Assembly (NCBI RefSeq): GCF_008634025.1
Contig: NZ_PDCM01000002.1
Span: 3,497,001-3,561,000 of the forward strand
Length of the DNA: 64,000 nucleotides
Origin: Streptomyces albofaciens JCM 4342
Lineage (GTDB): Bacteria > Actinomycetota > Actinomycetes > Streptomycetales > Streptomycetaceae
Direction: 5' to 3'
The notes beneath the pieces are model-generated. The model saw only the letters and a program-made list of their open reading frames with translations, did not search any database and was not told the origin of the DNA. Shown here piece after piece: positions 58,625 to 64,000 of this stretch. The translations under genes and the position numbers were made by a program. The number at the start of each line of letters is the position of its first letter. Position 1 is the stretch's first letter.

Positions 58625-58661
58625 GCCGGGCGGACCGCCCGCTTCGTACGGTCCGCCCGGC
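58625..58661. other. Perfect 13-bp inverted repeat in the divergent gap before dprE1
   Basis: GCCGGGCGGACCG (58625-58637) is mirrored by CGGTCCGCCCGGC (58649-58661) around 11 bases. It lies 25 bases upstream of the PAP2 start and 170 bases upstream of dprE1. It could be an operator or an attenuator for the leftward transcript. Confidence 0.6.
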
Positions 58662-58830
58662 GCCTATCCCTCAAGCCCTTCGGGGCTCCGCTTCCGACCC
58701 TCCGGGGCCGGGCGCGCCGTGTCGCCGCGATTAGCCCATCCACCGCATTAATCACTCTTTTCGTGCGGAGGACGTGCAGGACGGGCGAGATCTCGGGCAA
58801 TCCGCATATCTGCCGCATTACGGTCACTCC

Positions 58831-60201
58831 ATGGCGTCGCCCACCGGCCCGGCCGGCTCCCGCACCACCTCCATCACCGGCTGGGGCCGCACCTCCCCCA
58901 CCACCGCGCGACTGCTCCGCCCCGGCTCGTACGGCGAGGCCGTGGCGGCGGTGCGGACGTGCGGGGCGCGCGGCGGGATCGCCCGGGGGCTCGGGCGCGC
59001 GTACGGGGACGCGGCGCAGAACGCGGGGGGTGCCGTCTGGGACATGACCGGCCTGGACCGCATCCGCCGCGTCGACGCCGAGGCGGGTGTCGTGGAGTGC
59101 GAGGCGGGGGTCAGCCTGCACCGGCTGATGGAGGTGCTGCTGCCGCTGGGCTGGTTCGTGCCGGTGTCGCCGGGCACGCGGTACGTGACGGTCGGCGGCG
59201 CGGTCGGCGCGGACATCCACGGCAAGAACCACCACGTGGCGGGCTCCTTCACCCGGCACGTGCGGTCCTTCGAACTCCTCACGGCGGACGGCGCGGTGCG
59301 TACCGTGCGGCCCGGCACCGACCTATTCGACGCGACCGCCGGGGGCATGGGGCTGACCGGGGTGGTGCTCGCGGCGGCGGTCCGACTCGTCCCCGTGCAG
59401 ACGTCGCTGATGACGGTCGACACCGAGCGCGCGGCGGACCTGGACGACCTGCTGGCGCGGCTGTCCGCCACCGATCACCGCTACCGCTACTCCGTCGCCT
59501 GGATCGACCTGCTGGCGCGCGGCGCGGCGACCGGCCGCGCGGTGCTGACCCGCGGCGACCACGCGCCGCTGGACGCCCTGCCCGCGCGCGCCCGCCGGGC
59601 CCCGCTGGCCTTCCGCCCCGGGCACCTGCCGCCCGCGCCGCGCGGCCTGCCGGAGGGGCTGCTCGGGCGGCGGTCGGTGGGCCTGTTCAACGCGTTCTGG
59701 TACCGCAGGGCGCCCCGTCGCCGGACCGGCGAGCTGCAACGGCTCTCCGCGTTCTTCCATCCGCTGGACGGGGTGCCGCACTGGAACCGGATCTACGGGC
59801 GCGGCGGCTTCGTGCAGTACCAGTTCGTGGTGGGCCACGGGCAGGAGGAGACGCTGCGGCGCGTCGTGGAACGGATCGCGGCGCGGGGCTGCCCGTCGTT
59901 CCTGGCGGTGCTGAAGCGGTTCGGCGCGGGCGGTTCCGGGTGGCTGTCGTTCCCGGCCGCGGGCTGGACGCTGGCCCTGGACATCCCGGCCGGGCTGCCC
60001 GGCCTCGGCGCCTTCCTGGACGAGCTGGACGAGGCGGTGGCGGCGGCGGGCGGCCGGGTCTACCTGGCCAAGGACGCCCGGCTGCGGCCGGAGCTGGTCG
60101 ATGTCATGTACCCGCGTGCGCCGGAGTTCCGGGAGCTGCGGGGGCGGCTGGACCCCCGCGGAGTCTTCACGTCCGACCTCTCGCGCCGCCTCGCCCTGTG
60201 A
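58831..60201 (+). CDS. dprE1: Decaprenylphosphoryl-beta-D-ribose oxidase-like FAD enzyme
   Basis: This 456-residue VAO-type flavoprotein has an FAD domain with GGIARGLGRAYGDAAQNAGG and PGTRYVTVGGAVGADIHGKN. The substrate domain has FVQYQFVVGHGQEE and SFLAVLKRFGAG; YLAKDARLRPE contains the catalytic lysine of the family, and the end DPRGVFTSDLSRRL matches DprE1. DprE1 oxidises DPR to the 2-keto form, and DprE2, next in the operon, reduces it to decaprenylphosphoryl arabinose. Residue 382 is Ala where mycobacterial DprE1 has the drug-reactive Cys387. The start is ATG at 58831. Confidence 0.9.
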   Translation: MASPTGPAGSRTTSITGWGRTSPTTARLLRPGSYGEAVAAVRTCGARGGIARGLGRAYGDAAQNAGGAVWDMTGLDRIRRVDAEAGVVECEAGVSLHRLMEVLLPLGWFVPVSPGTRYVTVGGAVGADIHGKNHHVAGSFTRHVRSFELLTADGAVRTVRPGTDLFDATAGGMGLTGVVLAAAVRLVPVQTSLMTVDTERAADLDDLLARLSATDHRYRYSVAWIDLLARGAATGRAVLTRGDHAPLDALPARARRAPLAFRPGHLPPAPRGLPEGLLGRRSVGLFNAFWYRRAPRRRTGELQRLSAFFHPLDGVPHWNRIYGRGGFVQYQFVVGHGQEETLRRVVERIAARGCPSFLAVLKRFGAGGSGWLSFPAAGWTLALDIPAGLPGLGAFLDELDEAVAAAGGRVYLAKDARLRPELVDVMYPRAPEFRELRGRLDPRGVFTSDLSRRLAL

Positions 60202-60241
60202 CCGGGCCCCGGCACGGCCCGGCCTCTTCGGAAAGGACCTC

Positions 60242-60997
60242 ATGAAAGACGCCTTCGGCTCCCCCCAGTCCCTCCTGGTCCTCGGCGGCACCTCTGAGAT
60301 CGCCCTAGCGACCGCCCGCCGCCTGATCGCCCGCCGCACCCGTACCGTCTGGCTGGCGGGCCGCCCCTCCCCCGCCCTGGAGGACGCGGCCGGGCGACTG
60401 CGCTCACTGGGCGCCGAGGTGCGTACGGTGCCCTTCGACGCGCTGGACACCGGCGGCCACGAGGAAGCCCTCGGCAAGGTCTTCGCCGAGGGCGACATCG
60501 ACGTGGTGCTGCTGGCCTTCGGCGTGCTGGGCGATCAGGAGCGCGCCGAGGCGGAGCCGGCGGAAGCCGTACGGATCGCGGGGACCAACTACACCGGCGC
60601 CGTCTCGGCGGGCCTGGTCTGCGCCCGGTCGCTGCGCGTCCAAGGGCACGGTTCGCTGGTGGTGCTCTCGTCGGTCGCGGGCGAGCGGGCGCGGCGCTCG
60701 AACTTCGTCTACGGCTCCAGCAAGGCCGGGCTGGACGCGTTCGCGCAGGGGCTGGGGGACGCGCTGTACGGGACGGGCGTGCACGTCATGGTCGTACGGC
60801 CCGGGTTCGTACGGACGAAGATGACCGCCGGGCTGGCGGCGGCGCCGCTGGCCACGACGGCGGAGGCGGTCGCGGAGGCGGTGGAGGCGGGGCTGCGGCG
60901 GCGGAGCGAGGTGGTGTGGGTGCCGGGGGTGCTGCGGCCGGTGATGGCCCTACTGCGGCATATGCCACAGGCGATTTTCCGGAAGCTGCCGGTGTGA
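60242..60997 (+). CDS. dprE2: DprE2-like short-chain dehydrogenase
   Basis: This 251-residue NAD(P)-dependent SDR has the cofactor loop LLVLGGTSEIALATARRL, the NYTGA segment, and the catalytic Ser of VVLSSVAGER with YGSSKAGLDAF (Y-x3-K). It follows dprE1 by 40 bases and has GGAAAGGA before its ATG. It would reduce the keto product of DprE1 to the arabinose form. The organism group is not known for a mycobacterial-type arabinan, so the end product here may serve another glycan. Confidence 0.9.
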   Translation: MKDAFGSPQSLLVLGGTSEIALATARRLIARRTRTVWLAGRPSPALEDAAGRLRSLGAEVRTVPFDALDTGGHEEALGKVFAEGDIDVVLLAFGVLGDQERAEAEPAEAVRIAGTNYTGAVSAGLVCARSLRVQGHGSLVVLSSVAGERARRSNFVYGSSKAGLDAFAQGLGDALYGTGVHVMVVRPGFVRTKMTAGLAAAPLATTAEAVAEAVEAGLRRRSEVVWVPGVLRPVMALLRHMPQAIFRKLPV

Positions 60998-61037
60998 CGG
61001 CCGCCGGTGCGGGAGCCGGCCGGAGCCCGCCCGCCCG

Positions 61038-61619
61038 CTAGCAGGTGGGCGTAGGCGGCCGCGACAGATCCGCCTGGTGCGGCACCCCGGCGGCGGGCGT
61101 CCCGAACGGGTACTCCCGCTCCAGCCGCCACACGCCGTCGGCGCCCTGCTCGTACAGCGCGAACCCGTCGATCGTCCAGGCGGCCTCGAAGTCCTTCAGC
61201 GCCACGAACGCCTGGTCCATGGCCTCTTCGGAGATGCCGTGCGCGACGGTCACATGCGGGTGGTACGGGAACTGCAGCTCGCGCGCGCACGGCCCGGACG
61301 CCGCGCGCACCCGCTCCTGGAGGACGGTGCACTCCGCCTCGCCCTCGGCCAGCTTGACGAAAACCACCGGGGACAACGGCCGGAAGCTGTCCGTGCCCTC
61401 CAGGCGCAGCCGGAACGGCGCGAAGCCCGCGGCGACCTCGGCGAGGTGCTCCTCGATGGCGGGCAGGTCCTCCGCGCGGGCCTCGGTGGGCGGCAGGAGG
61501 GTGATGTGCGTGGGGATGCCGTGTGCGTGCGGGTCGCCGAAGCCCGCACGCTGCTCCTGGAGGAAGCTGCCGTACGGCTCCGGGACCGCGATCGAAACGC
61601 CGAGCGTTACGGTCCCCAC
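61038..61619 (-). CDS. 2'-5' RNA ligase family protein (2H phosphoesterase)
   Basis: The 193-residue protein has the two H-x-T motifs of the 2H superfamily (PTHITLLPP and YHPHVTVAHG) about 105 residues apart. Members are cyclic phosphodiesterases or RNA 2'-5' ligases. The start is the GTG at 61619 because GGAGGGAG is seven bases upstream. It lies behind trpS, after a 149-base gap. Confidence 0.88.
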   Translation of the reverse strand: MGTVTLGVSIAVPEPYGSFLQEQRAGFGDPHAHGIPTHITLLPPTEARAEDLPAIEEHLAEVAAGFAPFRLRLEGTDSFRPLSPVVFVKLAEGEAECTVLQERVRAASGPCARELQFPYHPHVTVAHGISEEAMDQAFVALKDFEAAWTIDGFALYEQGADGVWRLEREYPFGTPAAGVPHQADLSRPPTPTC

Positions 61620-61768
61620 TGCGTTCTCCCTCCTGAAGCTGTCGTTGTCCCCGGATGCCAGTGTGCCGGGTGGCCCGTCCCCGCGGCGACCGTCCTCGGT
61701 CCCGCCGCACCCGGGTCCGAAGACCCTGGCGCGGGGGCGGCCGGGGCGCCGGGCCCCGGCCCGGCCGG

Positions 61769-64000
<2,232 letters not shown>

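Overview
The window is a high-GC actinobacterial chromosome segment that almost certainly comes from a Streptomyces. Third codon positions are strongly G/C, and GTG and TTG starts are common. TTA leucine codons are nearly absent; I found two in genes. The families present (Uma2, DUF2945/DUF3140, SCO4848-type membrane protein, FBP, ESX-type mycosin, the small CPVC zinc protein) are typical of that genus. The content is core-like chromosome with accessory insertions. I saw no tRNA, rRNA, CRISPR array, intact insertion sequence or phage genes.

Left part (1-14.5 kb). The start of add, a small hydrolase and a VOC protein are followed by a divergent LysR/MFS pair. Next come a Uma2 protein and a DUF2945 gene beside a broken DUF3140 gene. 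A leftward nucleoside uptake and salvage operon follows: BMP lipoprotein, ABC ATPase, two permeases, cytidine deaminase, thymidine phosphorylase. Its ATPase appears to start at ATC. A 700-base non-coding stretch upstream of the operon holds two inverted 112-base hairpin elements with conserved loops and compensated stems. An M20 amidohydrolase follows.

Surface polymer cluster (14.6-23.4 kb). A leftward arm (neuB, a neuA-HAD fusion, a polysialyltransferase-like gene, a DUF6716 gene) and a rightward arm (GT2, a second polysialyltransferase-like gene, an acyltransferase) together look like synthesis of a nonulosonic-acid wall polymer, probably poly-Kdn. There is no neuC epimerase, and NeuB lacks the usual C-terminal SAF domain.

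Middle (23.4-41 kb). Small regulator-target pairs share divergent promoters with visible operators: TetR/FAD monooxygenase, GntR/gluconate genes, MarR/2-oxoacid decarboxylase. Between them, at 31.2-33.1 kb, sits an operon-like set of four secreted proteins. Three are four-cysteine paralogues. The fourth has a Ser/Thr/Glu-alternating segment like the membrane hairpin of aerolysin/ETX-MTX2 toxins. This is my best candidate for an undescribed system. An L,D-transpeptidase lipoprotein, an ECF sigma factor with a His/Gly-rich membrane partner, and a GH20 hexosaminidase lipoprotein follow.

Right part (41-64 kb). A ureidoimidazoline decarboxylase precedes the sdhCDAB operon. A Streptomyces-type ArsR-like gene there has lost its DNA-binding domain and has a TTA second codon. 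Next come a MerR/hydrolase pair, a TetR with a repeat-rich N terminus, FBP, an ESX substrate group (mycosin, PPE-like protein, WXG100 protein), and a D-Ala-D-Ala carboxypeptidase. A decaprenyl-phosphoryl-arabinose-like cluster (GtrA, UbiA, a truncated PAP2, DprE1, DprE2) and then a 2'-5' RNA ligase-like gene, trpS and the 3' part of glyA close the window. Several short tandem repeats lie between and inside genes at 55.3-57.2 kb.
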